Assembly (NCBI GenBank): GCA_964354345.1
Contig: CAYGZL010000009.1
Span: forward strand, 1 to 36,118
DNA from: CAYGZL01 sp964354345
GTDB taxonomy: Bacteria; Chloroflexota; Anaerolineae; Anaerolineales; UBA4823
Direction of reading: 5' to 3'
Length of the DNA: 36,118 nt
The notes under the pieces were generated by a model that saw only the letters and a program-made list of their open reading frames with translations, did not search any database and was not told the DNA's origin. Position 1 is the stretch's first letter. Each line of letters begins with the position of its first letter. Shown here piece by piece: positions 22,488 to 31,800 of the stretch. Position numbers and translations under genes: made by a program.

Positions 22488-23554
22488 TTATTTGTAACCA
22501 GTTTGCAGCGAACCATCCACCAGAGCCTTGATGGCTGCCTGGATCTTATCCTTCACTGTCTGTGGGATTTTGTTATCCCAATCATGGAGCGTACGACCGG
22601 AGGGATTTCTATGCCTGACACGGTGCAGACCGTGCCGGTTTAGGTCATGCCGCCGGCCAATACACCCGCCAGGAAACCCACCTGGTCTTCCTGGAACATC
22701 AGGCTGGTGACATTCTTTAGACCGCCATCGTCGTAGCAATCCTTGACGGTGTCGGGACAGGCAGCCGAATCCTGGGTGGGGGTATAAGCGTTGTCGATCA
22801 TGGCGAATTTAATGTTCGGATATTGCCTGGCCTTCACCGCTGTGGCGTCGCTTAATCGGAAGCTGACCGTTATAATGACGTCATAATTCTCGGCGGCGAA
22901 CTGATCGATATTCTTTTCATAGTCGGTAGGTTGCCTGGATTCGATGTACCTGGCGTTAAATCCGAACTCTTTCTGAGCCTTTTGCACACTGGCCCAGGCA
23001 GACTGGTTGAAGGCTTTGTCGTTCACGCCGCTCGTGTCGGTCACCAGGCCAACAATGAACACACCAACCTTATCTCGGCGAAAAGAGAGGATGTCAACAC
23101 GCACCGAGGCGCCTTCCGTCGTGATCCCATAGCGGGCGTCGCCAAAGCCAAAAATGACCTCAGCCCGGTTAAATCCCGCTGCCCAACTTTTTAACTCCTC
23201 AGCATATACCGCTTCGAATCCAGTTGGGAGGTCATCCAAAGTCAACGCTGCGACTGATAACCCCTTTTTAAGCAGGGGAGGGAAAAATTCAACCGTGGGT
23301 GTTGTCTCGGCTTGCTGTGTCGCGCGCTGTTTCATTTGTAGCATCATCGCGGTAGCTGTCTGGTTGGGTGTGGGCGTATCAGAGGGCATGGGCGTAAACT
23401 TAACGGTCGGTGTGGCAGTCGCCGTTGGCGTCTGGGTGGCTGTCGCAGCGACCTGACTGGCTGTCGTATCTAGCGTGATTTTCGACATACCACAGGCCGA
23501 GAAGAAAACACAAATCAACACGATAAGCGGGATTATTGGACGGCGAGTAATCAT
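22488..23554 (-). pseudogene. BMP-family ABC substrate-binding lipoprotein, broken by stop, deletion and frameshift
   Basis: The N-terminal part reads as an exported lipoprotein: signal with lipobox FFSAC, a Thr/Pro linker, then a BMP (PnrA/Med-like) domain with VGLVTDTSGVNDKAFNQSAW, PNIKFAMIDNAY and SLMFQEDQVGFLAGVLAGGMT. A TAA stop follows at about 22650. Past it the same frame continues with GTVCTVSGIEIPPVVR, the family's next motif, then jumps by a frame change straight to HDWDNKIPQTVKDKIQAAIK and DGSLQTGYK, the family C-terminus. Roughly 110-120 codons between EIPPVVR and HDWDNK are missing. Intact homologues bind nucleosides for ABC import. The first in-frame GTG (23617) lacks a ribosome-binding site; ATG at 23554 starts the signal peptide. 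Confidence 0.85.
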
Positions 23555-23619
23555 GTTATCGTACCTGGCGATCCATGAATTGCGTATACGCCCGATTTCA
23601 TACGACAAATTCTTCACCC

Positions 23620-26600
23620 CTACCGGTGGACGATTGGCATATACAGCTCAGTCCTTGGAACACTCAGCGGATCAGTGGGATCGCTTCCCAGGCGGACTTC
23701 GGCTGCGTCCGCATATCCATCCTGGTCGGTGTCAGGCTGGGTGGGTGACGTGCCGTACCAGGCTTCATCGAAATTGATCAATCCATCTTGGTCGGAGTCA
23801 ATAGCTGCATCGGTTGGATTATCGGCCTGCAAACCGTAAGCGACCTCGAAATCGTCGCTCATCCCATCGCAGTCCAGGTCGCCCTTGACGGTGATGGTCA
23901 CCACGTCGCTGGCAGTCAGACCCTGCTGATCGAGTGCCTCCCAGGTCAGGGCATGCTCACCAGCCGGTAGGGGCGCCAGATAGCCTTGACTGTCAGGAAA
24001 GTCGACCGGTTGTCCATCCAGGCGCAGGGTGGTGTGGGCTAACTGACCTTCTGGGTCGTGGGCGACGGCATTTACATAAACTTTCTCGCAGCTCAGGTAA
24101 ACCGCGCCAGGGAGCGGCGCTAAGATGGCTACCTGCGGTGGCTTGCCGCCCAGGCTGAACGTGGTCGCGTTTTGCGTTTCGCTTTCATTGAAACCGTCGC
24201 TGGCGACTACCTTGATCCGTCCACCCGCGCCGATCGTACCGGGCGAATTTCCCGCTTTCCAGGTGTAGCTATCCCCTCCCAATCCGCTTGCCAGCGCAGT
24301 CCAGGTTGCTCCATTGTCGGGTGAATAGAAGATAGAGAAGCGCAGCATACTGCTATCTGGATCAGAGGCGCTCCAGTGGATGGTCAGCTCCTGGTAACCT
24401 TCGAATATTTCACCCCCAACCGGAGCCAGCAAGGTAACAACCGGTACGGAGACCGAGCGCTCTCCCCTCCAGAGTACCAGGCCACCCTGGCGAAACTCTA
24501 CCCATCCGGTATTGGTCGGGTAGGGCGTGATGACATTAAAGAACGAAAATGGTAAATCCCAGGTAGGGAATCCCTGGGGTGGATTGACCGGTTTCTCGGT
24601 GGTGAAGGGAAACTCGCCCAGGATTTGCACGCCCTGACCGAAAACCAGGCGGTAGGGACTGTCTGGGCTGGCAGGCGTGAGTGTCTGCCCACTGACCACG
24701 TTGGAGGTCGCCTGTACCAACGCCTCTCCTGGATACAACCAGCCGCTGAATTGGAACTGCTGATCTACCTGGCTGCCGGCCGGCGAGGAGGTCGTGGCTG
24801 TTTTCAGTTTATTATACAAAGCGGTGTAATTACTGCTGTTGAAGAAGTATTTACGATCGCTGCTGCATTCCATTACATCCCAGATGCTTGTGACACTGAC
24901 GCTCTTATTGTCGATGAACGCCGCCCAGGGTTTCAAGCGGGTGCTTTCGATATAGCAGGCGCCTGTGGTAGCGATGTAGGTATCCGATAAACCACCGACG
25001 CTGTGACCCAGCTCATGCGCCATCGTCTGGTCATTTTCGACTCGAATCCAGGTGTTGACGCCCTGGGAGCTGCCCGGTCCCCAGGTGCCGAAATCTGTAC
25101 GTTGCGGGTTGACGACAGTAGGAAACCACAAGGAAGGGATTGTAAATTTGCCATACTTGCTCCCGAACTCGCTGTTCCAATCGCTCATCGTCTGAGCAGC
25201 CGGGCCAAAGGCGACGATATTGGCATGCTGCCACAGAGTGATGATATCGGCTTGCGTCTCATCAGACTGATCGTTGCACTGGTTTCCATTAGCGTCGTCA
25301 AAAAAACGCAGTGTCTCACCATTTTGGTAATTCGCCAGGGTCGTAGACCATTGATTGGTCTGCGTGTCGTAAAACTCAGCCACCAGGTGTTGGATATCCG
25401 TGCCATCCAGCTTCCCATCGTGGTTGTAGTCTATCGGGACGGCGTGTTTGAGGCCAAACCAATCGGGGTGGGCGCCGCTGCGGAAAAGACCCAGGCTGGC
25501 GGTAAAGCTCAGGGTGTGGTTGGCGTCGGTTGGAACAGTATTAGAATACTGCGCGCCCACAATGTGATTATTCCCACTGCAAATGTTGTTATTGTTGTTA
25601 TCATAGATGACCGTGGTGTCAGCCCGGCGCAGAACACCGCTGGAATTCTTGTCGATTAACTGCCAGGTCCAACCGGTTCCTTTACACCAATTAGGGAAGG
25701 CCGTCGCCATGGACTGACTGCCATCGCAGAGCTGTAGGGGGGCGGCTTCCTGGTAGTACAATCCTTCATCAACTGTATACCAGGGCGGACCATACCCTTC
25801 GTGCACCGGGAATGTCCTTTCGATTTGGTGCCATTGGATATACATATTTTTTACATGGTCGCTCGCCTGGTTGGGATTACTGCTGCCTGCCTCTACCGGT
25901 TGGATAAAGAGGCGTACAGGATCGGTTTCACTAAAGGTCAGGTAAGCACCGGCGCAATCGGCTGTGATGGGTGAACCAAGCGCAGTGATCCCCACATAAG
26001 CCTGGAAGACGAAGCTATAATCTCCAGCAGCCAGGTTCTCACCGGGGATCACAAAAGTCATGGCGGCGTATTGGCTGGGGGACTCGAATTGGCCGGTGTA
26101 GGAGGAATATTCTTCACTCCATAGATACAAAACGGGTGAACTGACGCCTTTTTGATAGAGCAACAGTTGCACGTCAGAAACATAGGTTGTTGCACCAGAG
26201 GCAGTTTTGGCGGGCATGGTCATGCGCACGATGGCAGGTTTGCCTGCTACGAAAGGACTATCCACGTCACAGGATTTGTTTTGCATGATCCCTCGTTGGG
26301 TCAGGTGGAACGAACCGAGTGAGACGGATTTTGGAACACCCAGGTAGATGGTTACTGAGTTACTGTCGTCATTATCAACCCAGTCACTGGTAGACGCCAC
26401 GAAAACATTAGCGCCTTCCTTCAGGATTACAGGATAGCGGAACTTGAAATTTCCAACGGTGCCCGAGATGGGGTAAAACTGAGCAGATTTGCCGTTGACT
26501 TTGACGGAGCTCAGGATGCCGGACGTGTCGAATACAGTCCCTTCGATGGTCGTGATTGCTTCGTTGACGGACTGGTTATTGGTATGCGAAGTGATGGTGA

Positions 26601-27876
26601 TCACTGGATAACCGTAATCGTTACTAGTCCCGCTGCCCGCTGAGAAGGCCAGTTCATCGATGGCTTCCGCACAGGTTGAGGTGCCATAATCAACCACCAC
26701 CAGGCGTGTTTTTCCGGTAGAGTCATCTAATTGTACGAATGTATCGAAAGCGCTGCTAACGGTAATCGACTGTGTGGCGCGCTGAACACCTGCCAGATCA
26801 TACAGGGCAATCGTGCCGGAAACCTGGCCGTAGCAATTGGTGGGTGTGCCCAACCACACGCGCAGGCTTGCGATCGGGTCGTCGAACCAGAAAGCCAGGG
26901 TCACGTTTTTGCTGCTGCTGAATTCCGCGTTTGAGTACATGTTGACCAGCACGTTCGAGGCCGACCTGGCATTTAAATGGTTTTGGATCTGCGCTGCAGC
27001 GCGATACGGTTGGCCGGATACATAATCATTATAAAAGTGCACCCCCTGGCTGGCATATTGTTCTTTGATCCAGGTGTTAGTAGAATATTCTTCGAAATGG
27101 ATGGTGGTGTAGTTCAAAGAAGTGGGTGTCACGGTACTGGTCTGGGTGGTAGTGTGCGAAGGGGTCGGTGTTAGGGTAGAGGTAGCAGTGCCAGTAGTGG
27201 TGGGTGTTGTGGATTGGGTGGGGGTATTCGTGCTGGTAGGAGTGGCTGTGGCAGTGCGGGTAGGCGTGAGCGGCAACGTGGCTGTACTGGTTGGGGTGCT
27301 GGTTTGGGTGGCAGCAGGGGTGTCCCAGAATTTATTCCCGGTCAGGGTTTTTCCTGCTAAAGGAGTGATGTATTGGATCCAGTTATTGTTAACGACCAGC
27401 GCACTGACGCTGGTGGCGCCCTGCGAGTTATAACCTGGCGGATCATTCTCCACGATATTGTAAAATTCGCAGGTGTTGGGTGCATTCAAGCCGTACCAAC
27501 CGGTCGAATCTGTGACCTGGCTATCCACGATTGGACCGATGTCACCGCCATTATTCGAACAGCCCAGTTGGACCGTCACGCCCTCGATCGGGCGACTTTC
27601 GTCACCCACCAGGCCGTTGTATACCCGCCCGGACAGTACATATTCTTGGAGCGGAATCATCCCGGCTTGCGAGTGGTTCACCGGCAGTTGACCGCGCTGG
27701 TCGGAAATGATCCGGCGTCCGGTAACGTTTGATCCTTTGATGATAAACGCCATCAGGGATGCCATCAAAACAATCAAAAGCCCGCCTACAACCAGCAGGA
27801 TTTTCCAATTAATCCAGGTTTGACCCCTGTGGGGCAATCTGATTGCGGACAAATTCGCTATCCAGGATGTACGCAT
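23620..27876 (-). CDS. Large exported metzincin-like metalloprotease with Thr/Pro linker and calcium-binding repeats
   Basis: This 1418-residue protein has one hydrophobic N-terminal segment (about 26-46), a carboxypeptidase-regulatory or SdrD-B-like beta domain (78-185), and a 68-residue Thr/Pro/Ser linker (186-253). A beta-rich region follows, then Ca-loop-like segments (DYNHDGKLDGTD and DDANGNQCNDQSDE, around 815-870). The zinc motif HELGH is at 954-958 with G961, and a Met-turn-like IWDVME lies about 40 residues later. Further Ig/FnIII-like domains and C-terminal thrombospondin-3-type calcium repeats (DSDQDGLINFDE, DTDQDGYADAAE) precede the end LYMPIVHR. The metzincin third-ligand position is S964, with D965 one residue off. 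Likely a secreted, calcium-stabilised protease acting on external protein. It has its own promoter and heads the block. Confidence 0.8.
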   Translation of the reverse strand: MRTSWIANLSAIRLPHRGQTWINWKILLVVGGLLIVLMASLMAFIIKGSNVTGRRIISDQRGQLPVNHSQAGMIPLQEYVLSGRVYNGLVGDESRPIEGVTVQLGCSNNGGDIGPIVDSQVTDSTGWYGLNAPNTCEFYNIVENDPPGYNSQGATSVSALVVNNNWIQYITPLAGKTLTGNKFWDTPAATQTSTPTSTATLPLTPTRTATATPTSTNTPTQSTTPTTTGTATSTLTPTPSHTTTQTSTVTPTSLNYTTIHFEEYSTNTWIKEQYASQGVHFYNDYVSGQPYRAAAQIQNHLNARSASNVLVNMYSNAEFSSSKNVTLAFWFDDPIASLRVWLGTPTNCYGQVSGTIALYDLAGVQRATQSITVSSAFDTFVQLDDSTGKTRLVVVDYGTSTCAEAIDELAFSAGSGTSNDYGYPVITITSHTNNQSVNEAITTIEGTVFDTSGILSSVKVNGKSAQFYPISGTVGNFKFRYPVILKEGANVFVASTSDWVDNDDSNSVTIYLGVPKSVSLGSFHLTQRGIMQNKSCDVDSPFVAGKPAIVRMTMPAKTASGATTYVSDVQLLLYQKGVSSPVLYLWSEEYSSYTGQFESPSQYAAMTFVIPGENLAAGDYSFVFQAYVGITALGSPITADCAGAYLTFSETDPVRLFIQPVEAGSSNPNQASDHVKNMYIQWHQIERTFPVHEGYGPPWYTVDEGLYYQEAAPLQLCDGSQSMATAFPNWCKGTGWTWQLIDKNSSGVLRRADTTVIYDNNNNNICSGNNHIVGAQYSNTVPTDANHTLSFTASLGLFRSGAHPDWFGLKHAVPIDYNHDGKLDGTDIQHLVAEFYDTQTNQWSTTLANYQNGETLRFFDDANGNQCNDQSDETQADIITLWQHANIVAFGPAAQTMSDWNSEFGSKYGKFTIPSLWFPTVVNPQRTDFGTWGPGSSQGVNTWIRVENDQTMAHELGHSVGGLSDTYIATTGACYIESTRLKPWAAFIDNKSVSVTSIWDVMECSSDRKYFFNSSNYTALYNKLKTATTSSPAGSQVDQQFQFSGWLYPGEALVQATSNVVSGQTLTPASPDSPYRLVFGQGVQILGEFPFTTEKPVNPPQGFPTWDLPFSFFNVITPYPTNTGWVEFRQGGLVLWRGERSVSVPVVTLLAPVGGEIFEGYQELTIHWSASDPDSSMLRFSIFYSPDNGATWTALASGLGGDSYTWKAGNSPGTIGAGGRIKVVASDGFNESETQNATTFSLGGKPPQVAILAPLPGAVYLSCEKVYVNAVAHDPEGQLAHTTLRLDGQPVDFPDSQGYLAPLPAGEHALTWEALDQQGLTASDVVTITVKGDLDCDGMSDDFEVAYGLQADNPTDAAIDSDQDGLINFDEAWYGTSPTQPDTDQDGYADAAEVRLGSDPTDPLSVPRTELYMPIVHR
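27118..27321 (-). repeat. Low-complexity Thr/Pro/Ser linker-coding repeat
   Basis: This stretch codes for residues 186-253 of the large protease, made of short degenerate units such as TPTST, TATP and TPTPS. It is imperfect at the DNA level. It probably forms a stiff, perhaps glycosylated, linker between the N-terminal domain and the rest. Confidence 0.7.
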
Positions 27877-28179
27877 ACGCTTACTCTCCGATCAGCCACC
27901 CATTCCTGATACTGATTACGATCCTGCCTTTTATTCCAACCCCCAATACTGCCTTTTAAAAACACGAGGTAAACCGACCAACCTGGCAGGTTTATCGGCT
28001 TCAGGGTAAGCATTGACTTTGAATACACCCACCTTACTTGTCTATGCTCTACTTACGATATAGCCATTATAGCAAATTTATGGACGGTTGTCATGTATGA
28101 TTAATATTGTTGCTTTCTAGTGTAAAACAATCGACTTGTGCAGAAAGGAATCGGACGCAAATCATACAGATTGAAGACC
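27877..28179. other. Intergenic region holding the protease promoter
   Basis: About 300 bases without a gene between the large protease and the metallo-beta-lactamase-fold pseudogene. Apart from the minus-strand promoter at 28066-28094 and a leader of about 185 bases, I see no RNA gene or strong hairpin. Confidence 0.5.
28066..28094 (-). promoter_or_regulatory. Likely promoter of the secreted-protease block
   Basis: On the minus strand, ATGACA (28089-28094), a 17-base spacer and consensus TATAAT (28066-28071). The start codon of the protease gene is about 190 bases downstream, so the leader is long. Confidence 0.6.
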
Positions 28180-28734
28180 ATGCCCAACACTTTATCAGTA
28201 TCTCGGATTGGTGCAGATACCATCAATGTCTACATTCTAGAAGACGTGCAGGTAGATGCGTGGGTGCGTTTCGTCGAAAAGAATCTCCTTTTGGCACTTT
28301 AGGGACGCCCACTTAAAGTGCACGCGCTCGCCCATGGTAACTTTGAGCTTCAAGGATTCAGTCAGACTGTATGGCTTGACCGATGGTTGGCTGATCCGCC
28401 TTATCCGGTTCCACGTATTCGTCATGACGGCGACCTGGCTGGTGGATTCCGCGTGCTGGAAGTGCCAGGGCACACTCCCGGCCCCCTTGCATTCTGGCGC
28501 GAGAAGGACCGTATCCTCCTGATCGGTGACGCACTGTTCCATCGCAATCCCGTCACGCCCCGATCGGGTTTGTGCGAACCGTTTACATCAGTGATAGACG
28601 ATGTGGCATAAAACCGCGCTTCGCTCAGAACTCTGGCAGCTCTGGCACCTTCTCTTGTTTGCTCCGGCCATGGTAAGGAGCTCCGCGACATAAAGCTGTT
28701 TGTAGACTTCGTCCCCGGTCTGCCCACCGCTTAG
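28180..28734 (+). pseudogene. Metallo-beta-lactamase-fold hydrolase, degraded
   Basis: One frame from ATG 28180 reads MPNTLSVSRIGADTINVYILED, meets TAG at 28297-28299, and continues in frame with RPLKVHALAHGNFELQGFSQ, GFRVLEVPGHTPGPLAFW and DRILLIGDALFH, clear metallo-beta-lactamase-fold motifs. After TAA at 28609-28611 a neighbouring frame gives the family's end, LVCSGHGKELRD and FVDFVPGLPTA. The metal motif HxHxDH has decayed to HGNFEL, with three ligands lost, while PGHTPG and SGHG survive. So there is at least one nonsense change, one frameshift and loss of the active site. Confidence 0.85.
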
Positions 28735-28960
28735 ACACACGACCCTATTCCAACCGATTGACGCTAAGCCATATCCTATCTATCCTGGATATCCTGTTTT
28801 TTCATCATTGATAAATGATCCAGTCAGGCTTGATCTTGTTGAAGCCTGCCTGGCATACCCTATGGTCTTGGGGTCAACACTGGAGCACTACTTTGCATAG
28901 GACATGTAACCACTCGCCGAGCTGGCCAGCTACTAAGAAAATTATTATTTAAAAGGTATA

Positions 28961-30970
28961 TTAAGCCTGCGGAAATACCGTGATCCTCAGCAGGGTCGCT
29001 CCGTAAGGGATCAGCTCGATTTCCTCCGCCTCGCTAGCCAGTTTGGCGGACAGCCGCCCTGGTTCAGGTAAAGGCGGGGTGAAGCGGAAGTCGCCATGGA
29101 TCGTACGAATTCCGCGGCATAATTTGCCGTCTTCGCTCCAATGACCGAAATGCCTGGTTTTATGTGTATGCACCAGACGCCAGCCGCTCACCCGGCGGGC
29201 TTTGAGGCGCACCCTGAGCGGGGGATTGGCTGCGTCCAGCGGATCGGAGCAGGCTGGGTTCCATTCGATCCGCAGGTCTTTGATCGATGCCTCGTCCACG
29301 CACAACGCGTAATTCCAGAGACCGGCGGGATAGAGATTCCAGGCGGGAAAATCCGGTTTTTCTACCGGCTGGCGGGAATCGTACTGAGCACCGAGAGTAT
29401 TTTGGCGTTGGATCGTAGTGGAGTTTACTGACTCAATTTCAGCGTGGGCTGGGATGGGCAGGGCTAACCTAAGCGGCCCGTAGGTCAGGCTGACGCCCCC
29501 ACCTGGCCAGTGATCCAACGCCAGTTCGAAGGGCAGTTCCAGCCGTACCCGATCGCCGGATTGCCACAGGCGTTCGACGGTGAAAAAGCTCCCCGGCTGC
29601 AAAGTAGCTACGACTGCCTCCCCGTTAACCGCCAGGTTGGCCCGACCGCACCAGGCGGGGATGCGCAGGGAAAAAGCAAAGGCGGTGGGGCGAGCCGGTT
29701 GGATGGAAAATTCGATGGCTTCCTGGTAAGGATAACGCGTCTGGGCAGTGATTTTAACCGGCGTCTCTTCTACTCCAGCGGTAGTTTCTAGCGCGCCGGG
29801 ACCATATAACGCCGCCACGATCCCACCGCTGGCGGAACGCATCCACATTCGGGAGACGAAGTTTGGCATGGCGCGGTGCAGGTTGCCAGGGCAGCATTGC
29901 ACCTCATGATCCGGACGATAGCTCATCCAGTTGAGGCCGCGCATGAAGAAGTTGTGGTTCGAAAAGCTATCAGCGATCACCTGGTTGGGGCAGGATAAGT
30001 ATTGCAAAGCGCGGAAGTCTTTGGTGATCGCTCCAGGCAAAGCGTTGAAGATCACTCGCTCGATACGGTCGGCATACTGGGCGTCACCAGTAGCCTGCAG
30101 CAGGTAAGCCAGTGCCCAGGTGTGGTCGGTAATATCGCAGGTTTCGTGGCTGTCACGCGGGCCTTTGCCGCGGATGTGTTCTGAGCAAGAATGTAGCCCG
30201 TCAGCCAGTAGCGCATGGCGATCGAGTTTCTGGTAACCGTGTACAACCGCGCTCAAGTACTCGTCTTTGCCGGTGGCGCAGTAGAGCATGGCTGCCAGCT
30301 TGGCCTCTTCGTTGAAGGTAACACCGTGTTCGGTGGGTTTCTTTTCCGAAAGCAGGGTGTGGGTGGCGCAATCATGGTTGGGCCACTTCTGGTTAAAGCG
30401 AGCATACAGGGTTTCAGCCAGTTTAAGCAAGTCAGCCTGCCCAGTTTCCTGGTACAGGTTGAGCAGAATTTCCACCCCGGTGACGTCCCGATCCCAGCCC
30501 ATCGGATGGGGGGTTGAATGGTAATGTTTGGTGAGTGCATTAAGGTAGCGCACATCGCCAGAAATTTCATACTGAGCCAGCACGGCGCGGAAAAATACGG
30601 CGTGGGGCCAGCGGTCTTTATCGCGCAGGTTGTCTGGACCAATAAAGCCATCGGGCGCGGCATGATCGATGGCGAAATCAACTTCCTCGAGCGCCTGGTG
30701 ATAAAGCACTTTATCGCTGACCAGGTAACCGCATTTTAAGGCCCCATCGATCCAATAAGCAGTTTGTTCGTAAGGCCACCACGTATCGTAAGAGCCTTTG
30801 GTATCATCATCCTGACTACCCCAGAATTTAATTCCGTAAGGGTAGCCGGAGACTACCACATTTCCGGTCAGACCTGTTGATTGGCGTTCCAGGAAATCCT
30901 GAATCCACCCGCCGGAGCGGACTTCTCGCAGGGGTGCAGGACGAAATCGTGCATAGGGAAGCATGTTCAT
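28961..30970 (-). CDS. GH127-type beta-L-arabinofuranosidase (DUF1680 family)
   Basis: This 669-residue protein is of the glycoside hydrolase 127 group, which releases beta-L-arabinofuranose. The (alpha/alpha)6 barrel fills the first ~370 residues. The catalytic set matches the characterised bifidobacterial HypBA1 pattern: E276-x-C278 (SHETCDITD) and the double cysteine C359-C360 (VQCCPGNLHR), which together bind zinc and supply the nucleophile. The C-terminal half is beta-sandwich (YGPLRLALP near 500). No signal peptide is seen, so it would act inside the cell on imported oligosaccharides or glycosides. GH146-type specificity is possible. No Shine-Dalgarno is evident before ATG 30970; ATG 30964 is an alternative start. 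A good promoter lies upstream. Confidence 0.85.
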   Translation of the reverse strand: MNMLPYARFRPAPLREVRSGGWIQDFLERQSTGLTGNVVVSGYPYGIKFWGSQDDDTKGSYDTWWPYEQTAYWIDGALKCGYLVSDKVLYHQALEEVDFAIDHAAPDGFIGPDNLRDKDRWPHAVFFRAVLAQYEISGDVRYLNALTKHYHSTPHPMGWDRDVTGVEILLNLYQETGQADLLKLAETLYARFNQKWPNHDCATHTLLSEKKPTEHGVTFNEEAKLAAMLYCATGKDEYLSAVVHGYQKLDRHALLADGLHSCSEHIRGKGPRDSHETCDITDHTWALAYLLQATGDAQYADRIERVIFNALPGAITKDFRALQYLSCPNQVIADSFSNHNFFMRGLNWMSYRPDHEVQCCPGNLHRAMPNFVSRMWMRSASGGIVAALYGPGALETTAGVEETPVKITAQTRYPYQEAIEFSIQPARPTAFAFSLRIPAWCGRANLAVNGEAVVATLQPGSFFTVERLWQSGDRVRLELPFELALDHWPGGGVSLTYGPLRLALPIPAHAEIESVNSTTIQRQNTLGAQYDSRQPVEKPDFPAWNLYPAGLWNYALCVDEASIKDLRIEWNPACSDPLDAANPPLRVRLKARRVSGWRLVHTHKTRHFGHWSEDGKLCRGIRTIHGDFRFTPPLPEPGRLSAKLASEAEEIELIPYGATLLRITVFPQA

Positions 30971-31044
30971 GGAGCCCAGCCTAGTCGAGCAAATTGGTTA
31001 GGATTGAGATGAGGTCTGGCAGATCATTATTACCGGTTTTATTT

Positions 31045-31074
31045 ATTTTACCAGAAGCTAAGCCGTGTTTTCAA
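31045..31074 (-). promoter_or_regulatory. Likely promoter of the GH127-type gene
   Basis: On the minus strand, TTGAAA (31069-31074), an 18-base spacer and TAAAAT (31045-31050), about 75 bases upstream of the start codon. Confidence 0.55.
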
Positions 31075-31100
31075 TATATAATTATCCTCACTGAGGAATC

Positions 31101-31415
31101 ATGGCTACCCCGGAATATCTTCCCAATAAGCGTATCCTCGGTAAGCGCGTGCTGCGCTACCGAGGTTGCGGTGACTGTTCTAAAGTCAGCCAGGACTGCC
31201 AGCACACCCTGACCCTCACATGCATCTGGCTTAAGCACACCGGCAACGAACACTGGGATAATTGGGGGCACATCATCTCCGTCTTCCGTCCGGGAGAGCG
31301 GGTGGAAGTGGAAATCACCCACGACGCCAACATCATTTATTGTGCCCGCGCCACGTCCACCATTTACGCTGGCGTCAGCGACTACGTGGACCTGGCAAAT
31401 TTTAGCGAGGAGTAA
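31101..31415 (+). CDS. Small hypothetical protein
   Basis: I do not recognise this 104-residue protein. It is basic at the N-terminus (PNKRILGKRVLRYRG), has five cysteines in the first half (GCGDCSKVSQDC, then LTCIW) and a predicted beta-rich end (HIISVFRPGERVEVEITHD, then ARATSTIYAGVSDYVDLANF). The last block has the look of a small beta-barrel. GAGG lies 4 bases before the ATG. It is divergent from the GH127-type gene and stands alone. The amino-acid pattern looks like real protein and the antisense frame less so, but its function is unknown. Confidence 0.6.
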   Translation: MATPEYLPNKRILGKRVLRYRGCGDCSKVSQDCQHTLTLTCIWLKHTGNEHWDNWGHIISVFRPGERVEVEITHDANIIYCARATSTIYAGVSDYVDLANFSEE

Positions 31416-31443
31416 ATTAAATCCAACCATTCATTTCAATCCT

Positions 31444-31800
31444 TCACGGATTGGCCGCGCAGCGAAATCCGAGCCCGTAGCTAAGAATAACCGGAACCAA
31501 GATATTGCGGTGTGATACTCTTAATCAAGCCCAATATTCGTACCATACACCGCCTCGTAACACTCGAATACTTCCACTGGTTGGTCTAGTGGGATTTTTG
31601 TAGTGTCGCCCACGCAGTAATCGCCAGTTAATGGATAAAAATTAGTAAAATTACAAGTGGGGGTCTCTTCTCCCCAGGGATATTGGCGTGTGTCAATGTT
31701 GTCGGGCATTTATTTCATTCCGTCTCATCAGACAGGTGTTTGCCAGCCCACTGGCAGTAATCACGGGTACTGAACCATGAAATCTAACATATATGTCATC
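31444..31800 (-). pseudogene. SUMF1-domain protein remnant (decayed paralogue)
   Basis: Read on the minus strand, three frames give pieces of a SUMF1 domain in the correct order: ISWFSTRDYCQWAGKHLSDETE, then DTRQYPWGEETPTCNFTNFYP with DYCVGDTTKIP, and finally GLGFRCAANP before TGA at 31444-31446. They match WFNAHNYCQWVGKRLP, RTYPWGDQLPDCTLAN, SYCVGDTARVG and IGFRCAANP of the intact gene at 21562-22467. Stops and frame changes separate the pieces, and the middle (the GNVWEW region) is missing. Confidence 0.8.

Noticed and set aside
27118..27321. Short tandem repeat or CRISPR-like array
   Set aside because: The repetition is degenerate and in frame with a Thr/Pro linker inside a long open reading frame; there are no regular repeats and spacers.
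28735..28960. Possible small RNA or gene after the metallo-beta-lactamase-fold remnant
   Set aside because: Only weak short repeats (tatcctatctatcctggat) and no stable hairpin with a T-run or open frame were seen.
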